Positions 35,722 through 45,793 of a DNA stretch of 64,000 nucleotides are shown piece by piece. Numbering within the stretch: position 1 is the stretch's first letter; each line of letters begins with the position of its first letter. The notes under the pieces are model-generated. The model saw only the letters and a list, made by a program, of their open reading frames with translations. It made no database searches and was not told the DNA's origin. A program made the translations under genes and the position numbers. Source of the stretch: Skeletonema tropicum (taxonomy: Eukaryota; Bacillariophyta; Thalassiosirophyceae; Thalassiosirales; Thalassiosiraceae); contig CM074142.1 in assembly GCA_037178625.1 (NCBI GenBank), positions 62,001 to 126,000 on the forward strand, given 5' to 3'.

Positions 35722-37063
35722 TCATAAATGATCGCGAATGGTTTGGCGGCCCACAAGACTGCGATCTTCTGAGCAGCGGCGATATGCGCGAACAGTTGCA
35801 GGTTGTTCCCCAGCATGATACAGCAACGCCGGAAGATTAGTTGGGTCAACTGCTGACTCCTCATCAGAAGGAGTAGACGCTGGTATGTCCGTTTCAGACG
35901 GATGATGAGTATTCACTGGAGTTGCGGCACTACCATTGCTCTCTTTAGGGCACTGCTGTTCGATGTCATAATTTTTTGATGATTGCTTTAACTTTAACAA
36001 AGAACTCGCCTGCTCGACAACGTCATAATCATTATTATTATCGCATGATCTCCATGATTTGCATGATGCATCAAATGCTTCTGCCTGCTCAAAGTTAGTG
36101 CATCTAACATGAGCGGGAGAGATGCAATCGCCTTGCTTTGTCTGCAGAAGAGGTATATCATGCTCGTTCTTGTTGTTGTCGACAACATCTTTTTTGTTGC
36201 CCGCTGTCACACCGCCATTGCTGAAGTAAATGAAAATAGGGATAAGTAAGGATAAGTGATTAGTTTTTGACATGACGACATTCATATGGGAGAAACAATA
36301 CCAGTTCAAGTTTAAAATAAATTTGCATACATCACAATTTTATTTTTGGCATGAACTCTATGGAAGGTTAATACCACACAGCAAAAAGCGACTTAAATGT
36401 AGATGAATGAGCGATCCTTCCTATGTTCGTACGATCACTCTACGTAATGTTTTACGCAGTGTTAAGCGTTTCGCTTATACATGAAATTCTGAATCACATA
36501 AGACGCTTCTTCCAATTTCAGCTCATCTTAACAATACACTTTCGGACTTACCCATTAGACAATACGCTGGAACACTCTGGAGCAGCCAACGACTGCAAGT
36601 TATGACTGTTATTTACACAACGGCCATAATTCATTATTCCAGCTTTGCTTTCTGCATCCGATTTGTAGAACTGAGCCGAGCTTGAACCGTTACAGGTAAC
36701 GTTGCGATTGGAAATGACATTGTAAGCGATAGATAATTGTTCCTGTCTGGTGCGATATAGATCCATTACGCATCCTAGCTCAGACAATACATGTTTTAGT
36801 TCACGCATATTGCAAGAGGAAAGAACAAGCCTCAGAAGAGTATGTGGATCAGTAGAGTGTTCGAAGCATGGATTGCGCGATGATTGTAATTCTACTATTT
36901 CGCGGAAGATATGATCGCCTACACGCACTTTCGGCCATTGGACTTTGTAAATTATTTGACGAATAGACAGAAATGAGCATCTAACACCCTTCCGAGCGCT
37001 CTTGCTGTTCACGTCGGAAGAGGATGGTTGCTGTTGCTGCGCTTTCTCTCTTGAAGTGTGCAT
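35722..37063 (-). CDS. Divergent relative of the MBD-gene N-terminus (multi-exon, 3' end uncertain)
   Basis: Exon 36552-37063 starts MHTSREKAQQQQ and contains VQWPKVRVGDHIF followed by a helical LVLSSCNMRELKHVLSELG segment, aligning with the 42.8 and 53.7 kb genes (VRTDDRIF ... IKYILNELSE). A GT-AG intron (36221-36551) joins it in frame to exon 36220-35722 (NGGVTAGNKKDVVDNN...), a low-complexity Ser/Asn/Asp region like exon 2 of the relatives. It may continue into frames down to 35397, but I cannot resolve the 3' structure. No MBD-like segment is seen. Function unknown. Confidence 0.45.
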
Positions 37064-38334
37064 ATTTTATACGGTCAATTTTGTTCGTGGTTTGGTTATG
37101 CCGGTCCGTAATGGTCACATATTTAAGATATTGATTTGCGTGCGAGGAATGTCATACGCAAGCCACTCATTATTATTTATGCACTCTTCTAATTGCATGT
37201 GGTGTTCCGTAGCATGATAGTCGATGAGTGGCTGCGCGGAAAAGCGGAAAAGTCACGGATGGCGACATGTTCTTCCTGCCAGCAGAGAAGCTGACACGTT
37301 GAAGTTAGGAGAGGAACAAGTGACGTCATATATTTGAGAATATGTAAAACGCGATCGGTATAAAGTACTGTCAAACGCGATCGGTAAATTATTTCGTCAA
37401 AAAGCCAACTCGGTTTTTGCATGATCGATGATCGTGCAGAAAAAGAGAAAAAGATGCCACCACAATGGCCTACAATGGCACCCCTAGTATGGCCGCCTAT
37501 CTCAGTCCATGAGTATATTTCATAAGGTATCGATGGCCCATCCCTTAAACGACATTATGGCGATTTTTTCGCAGCAGTGTGGCGTTTCGGCTGCTGTAGG
37601 GGTGGAGATAATATCATTGCAATCCACTTCATTGAGATTTGAAATGAAAACAACCACCTTCCCTGCACCCATCGAAGATGATAAACATCTATAGGCACTA
37701 CCCCTCCGCTACCCATCGCCGATGATAATATGAAGTGAGATTCTGGTTGCTCGGAATGACCATTAAAGCCCCCCCACACCTCCAAAATACCAAGGACACA
37801 AGATGTGCACAAAATTGCATAAATAATTTGACACTCTAACACAACAATAAGCCTGTAGACGGCGGATCGAGCGGCTCTAAAGACCGCAACTCATCAACAT
37901 TATTATATATAAGAAGTGTCGGCTATTTATTGTCCATAATATTGCAATAGGCTGGATAAAAATAGCAACATCATAGACAGAAATGACATTTATGTAGCAT
38001 GTATTAGTCATTTATTTATGCGGTGTAGACAGTTGTAATAATAAAACCCTGCGGCTGAATAGTTGCAAAGGGTGTTGTCTGCGATATAGTTCACTGGATA
38101 TTACTATTGGTAGGGTTTGTGCAACGTGGTGGCTATGAGAGTAGCGGCTATGATGTTAGATACTGACTGTCGAACGAAAAAACATGCATGCATGCAGTTG
38201 TGCTCGGAAAGCGCGCTGCACTTTTTTGTTAGCTGCTATCAAAATCTTATGCATCTACGATGCAATTTTGCTTGGAACGGCTCTAAGTAAGTAAGTGAGT
38301 ATGTACTATAAAACGTTTCTGATAAGAATGTTAT
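37064..38334. other. Intergenic stretch, no gene seen
   Basis: Short open frames only, none with recognisable features; AT-rich with simple runs. It separates the divergent MBD-gene relative from the outer RB. Confidence 0.5.
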
Positions 38335-38515
38335 TAAACAAGCATTGCAGAGCAACTTTATAGACGGATACATTGCAAAAAAAAATCCAACACGAAATCC
38401 ACAGAATAATTTTGTCATCATGACACATTTATGTTACAACAACAAGCATTGCAGAGCAAATTTATAGACGGGTACATTGCACAAAAAAAAAACAGGCCCC
38501 GAGGGCCCGCGCCGC
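38335..38515. repeat. RB-like block with internal duplication (outer element right end)
   Basis: Two copies (~103 bp apart) of GCATTGCAGAGCAAxTTTATAG are followed by ACAGGCCCCGAGGGCCCGCG. It may be the right end of the outer element whose LB is at 30369. Confidence 0.6.
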
Positions 38516-38737
38516 ACTACACACCATACACAACATGCAGTCACAAATCGCCGCGCGCACCATTTCATATAGCACTTTTGCTACCCACATAGGAGTAATC
38601 ACAAACGGCGGTCAGATAGTCGCGCGGAGAGAGAACTGACATGCGCGACGATACAAAGACGGAGCTGTAACTCCCACCAGAAAAAAGTTAAGCGTCGCAC
38701 AAAATAGGTACTTGCAAATTCATTCCAAATGGACAGT

Positions 38738-39672
38738 AGATAAGAAGTAGGGAGAGCATCATCAACAATAATAAGTAACGCAAGGCTTTTCTCACACCAA
38801 AATTTCACATAGAATTCGGTTATCCCCTTGGTAGGAGTCGAATTTCAATGTGGAAGTCAGTATGAGACTTCTCAGGTCCCAAAACAAGAGAGGCTGGAGC
38901 CTGGACTGAATTGACACTGATCTAGAAATGTCGCATGACCTCGTTTTTCACAGTTCTTGTTCGTGTTCCTACTCGAAGTTACTTAAATTACTTAGTTTTT
39001 GAGGTCTTAGCTGAGTACTTAGACGAGACGACGACGGCCGCAATTGCCAGCCTATTTTGTAATGGTTTTGTACTCCATGCACGTCGTCACTGTATTTTGT
39101 ATACTATAAAAACATGCACTGCTCTCTGCATGAGGGCCTCTAGAGGGCCCGAATGCAGAAAATGCAGGGCGCGTTTTTTTTGTGTACAATCTTATGCATG
39201 TACAAACTCGCGTATTTTTGGGAGGCAGAATACACCCACATGCGTAGGAACCATGAACTCATAGAGGAGGGAGCCTCGTGTATTCTGGGAAGTGCCGGTT
39301 AAAAAATAAAAAAAGTGGATTTATCTAGAGAGTTCCAATTCAATCAACGTGGTCCAATCCATACGTAGGTTCTAGACGTGAATTTTCTCAGGTACAACTT
39401 GACCGTTCAGACTTACAAACTTTAATTGCTGCACGCACTGAGACAAAAAGTGAGAACCGTTCAGACACATTTCGCTCGTCGTGATCAGCCTCCAGGGCAC
39501 GCACAATGATGTGGATCGCTGTCACTGCTTGCATTCCGAATAGTCTATAGCAAGCGTGATGTGATCGTAGGCTCTACTGCGAGCTCATACCTCTGCTGTC
39601 ATTTCATCTCATCAAACGCTTCCAAGTAAGTATCTAAAGCTAGCGTTCTCTTTTCCTTTACCCTGTGTGTGC
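38738..39672 (-). mobile_element. Repeat X, left piece of a split copy
   Basis: Reverse complement of about 16714 down to 15810. It stops at CCCTGTGTGTGC, exactly where the MITE begins, and the missing remainder resumes at 55244. Confidence 0.85.
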
Positions 39673-39841
39673 TACAGGGGTCAAAAAACGTGAATTACAG
39701 AAAAAGTGTCTAACGATATTGAGCGAACAGCTAGCATTTTCTGATGTGACAGTGAAAAAGTCATGTTCCCGCCCGAATTTGGTAGGAGTAGCTACTGTAG
39801 GAATTGTACTACGTGTACGTAGAAAAACTTTGCAGGGCTTA
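39673..39841. mobile_element. MITE left part, TIR TACAGGGGTCAAAAAA
   Basis: 169 bp starting with a 16-bp terminal inverted repeat whose partner ends at 55243. Flanking 8-mers are GTGTGTGC and GTGTGTGT (7 of 8 match, in a GT run). With 55136-55243 it would form a ~277-bp element. The TIR and 8-bp duplication suggest a hAT-type MITE. Confidence 0.7.
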
Positions 39842-40244
39842 TCGGCCCTCGGGGCCCCCGTTCATGGAGTGCAGAGCAGCGTAATAGGGGGCCGCAGGTG
39901 CCCTTCTATTACAGGTGGGAAATTCAGATTTTTTCAGCCAAATTATTCTACAGAGTTCTAGCTAGGAATCAGCATATGTGCATTTTAGTGAGAAGGTTTA
40001 CTGTTGGGACACGTAGAGTCCTCAGTAGAGCCTACCAGCGTAGGATCTGAATGGTTTCCTACGTAGAAAGCGAGAAGTACCTGTTGAAAGCGAGAAATTC
40101 AATGTACTAAATGCGCTTTTTTGGCGTCTAAATCCGTCTTTACGAGAAAGAAATACAGGTTTTGCACAGGTTTTAGTCGATTTAGTTGTTGTATTTCTTC
40201 AACGTAAGAAATGGTCTTTTTTGCAGAATTGTGCAGTGATCAAT
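39842..40244. repeat. LB of the 15.3-kb element (403 bp)
   Basis: Appears identical to 32006-32408. It ends in the middle of palindrome P5 (TGCAGTGATCAAT), where MBD-gene sequence takes over. Confidence 0.9.
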
Positions 40245-43200
40245 AGTCAACTTAGTCACTGGATAATTCGAACCCGTTGATCGTCTCTTGAGAATGTTGT
40301 CGGTGGAGTAATTTGATTCCTTGATGAACGTTTCAGTGTAACATTCGTACCAGCCAGGCATCGTGTCAGCAGCACGGGATGTATGTTTCCAGTAAGTCAG
40401 CAGAATCGATCTGATATGCTCACCCTTCAGGTACCAGGCTCTACGCCCCATCTCAGTAAAGGTAATCAAATAGACTTGTTTACTCGACTTGTTGTGGGTG
40501 ATTGGACAAGACACTTCAACAGTAATCGGACTCAACGACGATTTCAGAGGAGATGATGTACCAGTCGTGACTGACGAAACCTCTACGTTTGCCCATGCGC
40601 CACAGCCACCACCACCGCTACCACTACCACTCACAGTACTCACGCTATCCAATAACTCCATTCCGGTCAAATCACCTGACTTAAACTCACCTTTCACATC
40701 TTCAGCAGTAACAGTCGACGAAGAAGTTGCAGGAGTCGATACAATGTTGTTCTTCTCCATTTCCAACAATTTGATCCTTTTCAACAGAGCAGCGTTCTCT
40801 TGTGCTAGCCTGTCATCACTGCTGCGTTTACTGGGTTTGGTACCACCTTCGGACAACGATGTGGGTTTTCCAACCACCTTCTTCTTGACTGGAGTGGTAA
40901 AAAGAGACCTAGCGGTAATAAAATCACTAGCTTCTTCAATTTCTTCGCTTGTAGCATTGTTCATCTGGATAGAACCCACCTGCTGCTCAACAGTACGACT
41001 ACCACTCACTTTTTTGTAAGGATTCGCAACAAGCTTGTTATGCCTCAACACTACTCTTGCTACATTGCTGCGGACCGATGAATCATTTGAATTTGAATGC
41101 TCTGCAGTACCAACATCATCATCGATATGATCGTCATCGTCATGACCATCTTCACCATAATCAGAATTTGTCGAATCATTCCCCTCGATGTAAAAAGTCA
41201 CACCAGCAACATTGTCACCGCCATCACCGAGGCGACAATCAGTAATAGTGCGGTCGATGAGTAGCCTGAAATAAACTTTTCTTGGACACTTTAGACCACC
41301 TGGAGCGAAGGACACAATCCTCGTTTCGCTGCTTTCTCCATAAGTACCATCGGGTGGCAGCAGCAAACAAATTTCAATACAAATGATTGAGCTCAATACT
41401 TCGAACAAAGTAAAATACCAGTCAATCGATCGATGTACTTTGTTGTATGAGTATTCGCATTCATCCATGAATTCTTCCATAACATTTTTGATACCAGGAT
41501 AGAAGTCTTCATCCGAAGCTAAATCCATGAAGTCAGCGACGAACGACACCAATTTCTTCTCTGTGTTCAGAGCCACGTCTCCAACAACGTCAGCGAGTGC
41601 ATGGAGGATTTTAAACGTGTTCCTTGGATCCAACGTTTTGCCAGTTGGTGCCTGAACATGATTCGCTCCAGCTGTATGGATTTGAGTCAATTGCATCTTC
41701 TCTGTCAATTTCGACATTGCCATATTATCAAAATTGTCAGTAACTGGAAATACTTCTTGATACTCTCTTACAACGAGTTGGCTGACTCGTTGTACTCCAT
41801 CAGCGGCTGCAACTTGTGGATGTAAATCATCACTGTCAACGCCTGCATTAGAGTTGCCATTCGACTTGGACGAGGGAGGTGCTGCCTCGGTAATGTTCGA
41901 TTTAGAAGAATGTGCTTTCGCAAGCTTCAAACTTTTGATAAGTTTGTTATCAGGGGATAGGTAATGGTGGTAAATTGAGCCGCGCGTTTTGCCACCCTTA
42001 CGTTTCATACTCTTTCGTTTCCAACCATCAGAGAGATCGGGGTGGGTGTAATCGAGCCACTCATTCTCGCTGTGTACAAGGCAGTTGTGTTGTTAGATTT
42101 GATAAAATCGTGCAGTGAACGATTATATGAATCGATAAAAATAGTGCGTGGTGCAAAAGAGAACTCACAGGATAATTGAATCCGGAGAGGCCTTTTCACT
42201 TGAAGGACTCGGTTTAGACTTTCTCGCAACAGTTTCCTTCTCGGACAAATCCGGTTCATCATCTTCTTCTTCAACAGCTTCATCAGACGAGACCCAAAGA
42301 TCCGTGTCGTCAATTACAAGATTCCCATTTGCATCACTGGTTCAAGGTTGAACATGGAAAAAAGAGCTGGTAAGTGAATGACAGACGGAATTTATAAAAT
42401 AGAACAATGAACAGTTTTGTAAAATATCCCTAAGACAAACGAAGGTTATACAGTACTCACAGATATTGGTCACATTTTACAGTGTACACCGGCTTGGTTG
42501 AACGTTCGCTCTTAGCAATAGATACGAACATTAAGAAGTTGACCACAATGGGCACCAGTTCAAATTGTTCTAGAGTATCAGTTTCACCAACTGGGACATC
42601 TGGGTAACATTTACGCAGTTCGCTCAGGATGTACTTGATCTTGATTGATTTAAGTCGAAAGACACTCAAAGCATGATGAAGGAGGTCCTTCCGCTCCATC
42701 TCGGCGGGTTCAAACCACTCGCTTAATCCAGCAGACGCTAGCAGCAAGAAGATACGATCGTCGGTACGCACTAAAGGCCAGTTAATGTCGGATACACTCA
42801 GTCCAATGACAGGAGCGGATGGATTTACCGCCGTCTTGCAGATAGACGATGTTATTAGGGGGGAGCAAGCCCTGTGTTTTTTGGGGAGTCACGAGTGGTG
42901 CGCGCCAAGAATTTTCTCAAAATTTTTTGACCATGGCCAAAATTGGCCATCGCCTGATCGGAGTAAGAAATAGGACCCTTTGGCAGCTTATTCTCTGTTA
43001 TTATTTGTTTTCATACTTTGAAACTGTTGGGGCGCATAGACGGGGGTATGGTCTATGCGCCCCAAGAGTTTGGTGGGCTCAAGTGCTCACCCTGTGGAGC
43101 TTTTGTTGCCAAACCAGCCAATTTTGTCGACAAAACTCCGATCTACAAAAGACTCAACGCATCGGAGAGCTCTCCGATGCAGCAAAGAGCTGACGATGCA

Positions 43201-45024
43201 GCAAAAGCAATGATGGAAGAGAGTAATGATGATACCACGATGGCGGCCGGTGCCGAGGCAGTGCCAAAGCAAAAGAGGAGAAGGACGAAGAGCGGTATTA
43301 GCCGCAAGCCAAAGGGTGGCAAGCAGAAGAAATCCAACGCACCGCATGCCCCGAACGTCCCTCGGAACCCATCACAGCCAACACAGGCGCCGACGTCAGA
43401 TAATAATACGGCAGATCCAAGAATATTCAATCTGAAGAGGGCAACGCAAAGGCGAGATAAGCAAATAGAAGTATTGTCTGCTGATAACCAACAACTGAAA
43501 AGGAAAGTCGAGACTACCGCAAGAGAAATTCAATCGGTTGAACGCTACGGAGTGCGGGGTCTCGTCATGATCTGAATGTGGAAGGAGCAGGGGCGATCTA
43601 CTACAACAGCACCAATCGATGATATTGATCATGTTGGATGTTCCAGTCGATCAGTGTCCGATACAAACGACGATAACCGCTCAATCATCTCGCTCTACTG
43701 TTAGGACGACATATAATTATACAACAAAATCACTGCGCCTTTTTTCGTTTTATGAAAGTGGAGCTCATTCACAGCATTTAAATATAAACAACACCATCCA
43801 ATATAGTCTGACTAGAGCAGGTCATCTTTATATGCTATATGTAACAGAACATGATATGATATGTGTAATCTAAGCCTGCCACAGAACATGATTCTCGACT
43901 CAACGCATGGAGCCATACGATGCCAATGTAGGATAATACGATGGCTGCAGACCCCATTCAACCATACAGCACCCTTCTATTAGTTACTATCGTCGATGTT
44001 GCTCAGCATTCAGGGTTGAATAAGTCGTAAAGTGGACGCTATATGCCCAAAACGCTAAAAATCAATAATTTTGATGGCTCAAATTTCACCACACATGAGT
44101 ATATATTAGATAGAACCAGTAACCCACAGCAATACCATGATGCGCAAACGTTGCTACAATATAGTTGAAACAATATCGTGGTGTTTTTTGGGTTGTAAAT
44201 GCTGAGGTACTTATGATATTGTAGAATATGATGCCAAAATTGAGTTGTCGACGGTCGAGGAGATCGGCACCGGTGACACAATAAAACTCGGCTGTCTTTG
44301 TCCAAACCCACCAAAAGAGTCGCCCAAATTCATCCAAATGGTTATACAAAGGAATAGAACCACTGGTTAGGTGCTTAAATTCTTGAAACAGGTCGTGATA
44401 TCGATTATTCACTATCTGGGCGGAAGTCGAGCGGCTCAAAATGTCTATTTTTGATATGTGATCGGAAGACAAACAGGTTGGAGCTGCTGATAAAAGCACA
44501 AAATGACCAACCATACCATATAGGATGATATGAGTGTCTCTATTATTGATGGATTTACGTATACTGCTGTTTAGGAGGTCTATACCGTCAAATCCGCCAT
44601 GGTGGGCATGTTGTTCTAAAAGATTAGATGGTGTTTGGCGATATGTACTAATTCCTACAGTTTCGCTAACAAGTTGGCGCCATATTTGACTCGACTCGCC
44701 TCCAAATCCATTCCCACGATGGCCAAAAGTGCCCCTATATGGAGGCTGATATCCACACAAGACAAAGATATAACACCACCAAACTTTGGGGATTTCTATT
44801 GGGGGTATAGATAAAGGTATTTGATCAATATTTGATGGAATATAAGAGGTTTGAAATTTGAATATCAGGGGCGTGCACCCCCCTAATGTTATGTCGACAA
44901 ATGATCTCGCAAGATCCTTCTCAGTCGAGCCGCTATCACCATCGCTCCTTTTCCTGACAGAACGGAAGCCCTTACCATTTCTACCAACGGTTGATATAAC
45001 TGTATTGGTGTTGCCAAACTTCAT
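40182..45024 (-). CDS. MBD-like domain protein of the LB/RB element, interrupted by a transposon
   Basis: Exon 1 is 45024-44886 plus 42848-42461 (split by the insertion at 42856-44885), exon 2 is 42336-42169, exon 3 is 42069-40182; GT-AG introns 42337-42460 and 42070-42168. Counted without the insertion and one target copy the exons total 2,583 nt, in frame throughout (860 codons). Exon 1 has VRTDDRIFLLLAS; exon 2 is acidic (EEEDDEPDLSEK). Exon 3 opens with WLDYTHPDLSDGWKR and continues KRKGGKTRGSIYHHYLSP with the spacing of a methyl-CpG-binding (MBD/TAM) domain at ~residues 235-285. The rest is acidic with Ser/Thr-rich stretches and no recognised domain. The last ~18 residues come from LB. 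In known proteins MBDs bind methylated DNA in the nucleus; that role here is inference. Confidence 0.65.
42099..42131. repeat. Type 1 palindrome P6 in intron 2 of the MBD-like gene
   Basis: TTGATAAAATCG, TGCAGTGAA, CGATTATATGAA. Confidence 0.8.
42390..42424. repeat. Degenerate type 1 palindrome P7 in intron 1 of the MBD-like gene
   Basis: TTTATAAAATAGAACA, ATGAACAGTTTTGTAAAA; arms decayed. The homologous intron at 53.28 kb carries a similar remnant. Confidence 0.45.
43018..43575 (+). CDS. ORF inside the hAT-like element (185 aa), possible basic coiled-coil protein
   Basis: Contains a lysine/arginine-rich nuclear-localisation-like stretch (KQKRRRTKSGISRKPKGGKQ), then a Pro/Asn-rich linker and a C-terminal helix with leucine heptads (LKRATQRRDKQIEVLSADNQ...) resembling a bZIP-like zipper. 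The ATG is preceded by a pyrimidine- and T-rich region. Not a recognised transposase. Confidence 0.4.
   Translation: MKLLGRIDGGMVYAPQEFGGLKCSPCGAFVAKPANFVDKTPIYKRLNASESSPMQQRADDAAKAMMEESNDDTTMAAGAEAVPKQKRRRTKSGISRKPKGGKQKKSNAPHAPNVPRNPSQPTQAPTSDNNTADPRIFNLKRATQRRDKQIEVLSADNQQLKRKVETTAREIQSVERYGVRGLVMI
44086..44881 (-). CDS. ORF inside the hAT-like element (~260 residues), unknown
   Basis: The frame continues from MBD-gene exon 1 across the transposon end (read-through GGCTPLIFKFQT) and stays open to 44086. No own ATG lies near its start, so it is either read through from the host exon or an intron-containing fragment. Aromatic- and histidine-rich; no domain recognised. Could also be chance. 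Confidence 0.25.
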
Positions 45025-45793
45025 TATAAATTCGAACGGAATAAGCTATGATGATGTAAAAGATGCAGAGCAAAATTTATGAATTTATGAACGAACGGAC
45101 GCAACTGACATTACCAGCGTTGAACGCACCGGCAAAATAATCGACAGGGAACAATGCTTTCAATATGCAACCACGTCATATAGTAAAGGAGTTCCTTCGT
45201 GTGATACATTGGCGACAAAAGATCTAGTTTTCCAACACTTCAACAGCAACTATGTCAAGATTCGTTCAACAACACGTATGTAATGACGTACTGAACAGCT
45301 ACGTAGCGAAAGTACTGCAGATATTCAAAAGTAAACACGTCGGCTCCCATCGACAGCGTCAATCTAGACTTGTATCAAATATCGAATTACAGATAAGGCA
45401 ATTGAAACAGTGTAGATATAAGGCGTTTAGTAGGGAAAAAATTGGGAAGACGCATTAGCACTGACCTGATCAACAGATGGAGAAGCTGACGTAGGCCTCA
45501 AAAAACTGATTACTAGTTCCTATGGTAGGATAAAATACACACGTACTTGGATTATATCTTGTGGAATAAGTGGGTGACTGGGATGCACCCCAAAGGTAAC
45601 AAATGAAAGATGGCTAAATTGTACATAATTGTCCATAATCACGCGAATTTATGTGGGGATGGAAGGGGGGAAAACAAAAGAAGCGAAGTTGAAGATCGAT
45701 AAGCTCCAAGCAGCAAAAAAGGCAACTCATCTCCACAAAGCACTTGGTAACGTACATAGACACATCCATCAAAAAGACGGCAACAAAAACAGC
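45025..45793. promoter_or_regulatory. Bidirectional spacer between the MBD-like and GNHR genes
   Basis: Separates divergent genes. Substantial stretches (AACCACGTCAT, GAGTTCCTTCGT, GATGATGTAAAxGATGCA, GGATGGAAGGGGGGAAAA) recur in the same order at 53843-54600, upstream of the second MBD-gene relative, although the GNHR gene is missing there. This conservation in non-coding sequence suggests a shared promoter; individual sites are not identified. Confidence 0.55.

Larger units (their letters stand above)
42856..44885. mobile_element. 2,030-bp hAT-like transposon inserted in the MBD-like gene
   Basis: Terminal inverted repeats TAGGGGGGAGCAAGCCC (left) and TAGGGGGGTGCACGCCCC (right, reverse complement), flanked by perfect 7-bp duplications ATGTTAT at 42849-42855 and 44886-44892. 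Removal with one duplication restores the frame of exon 1 (VDITSSICKTAV), matching the uninterrupted relative (ARLTSSGVKTAA) at 53.7 kb. The TAGGG-type end suggests hAT, which normally makes 8-bp duplications, so the superfamily is tentative. No transposase is recognised. Confidence 0.85.

Noticed and set aside
42784..43193. Plus-strand ORFs spanning the left end of the hAT-like element
   Set aside because: They cross the transposon border and oppose the MBD-gene exon; shadows.
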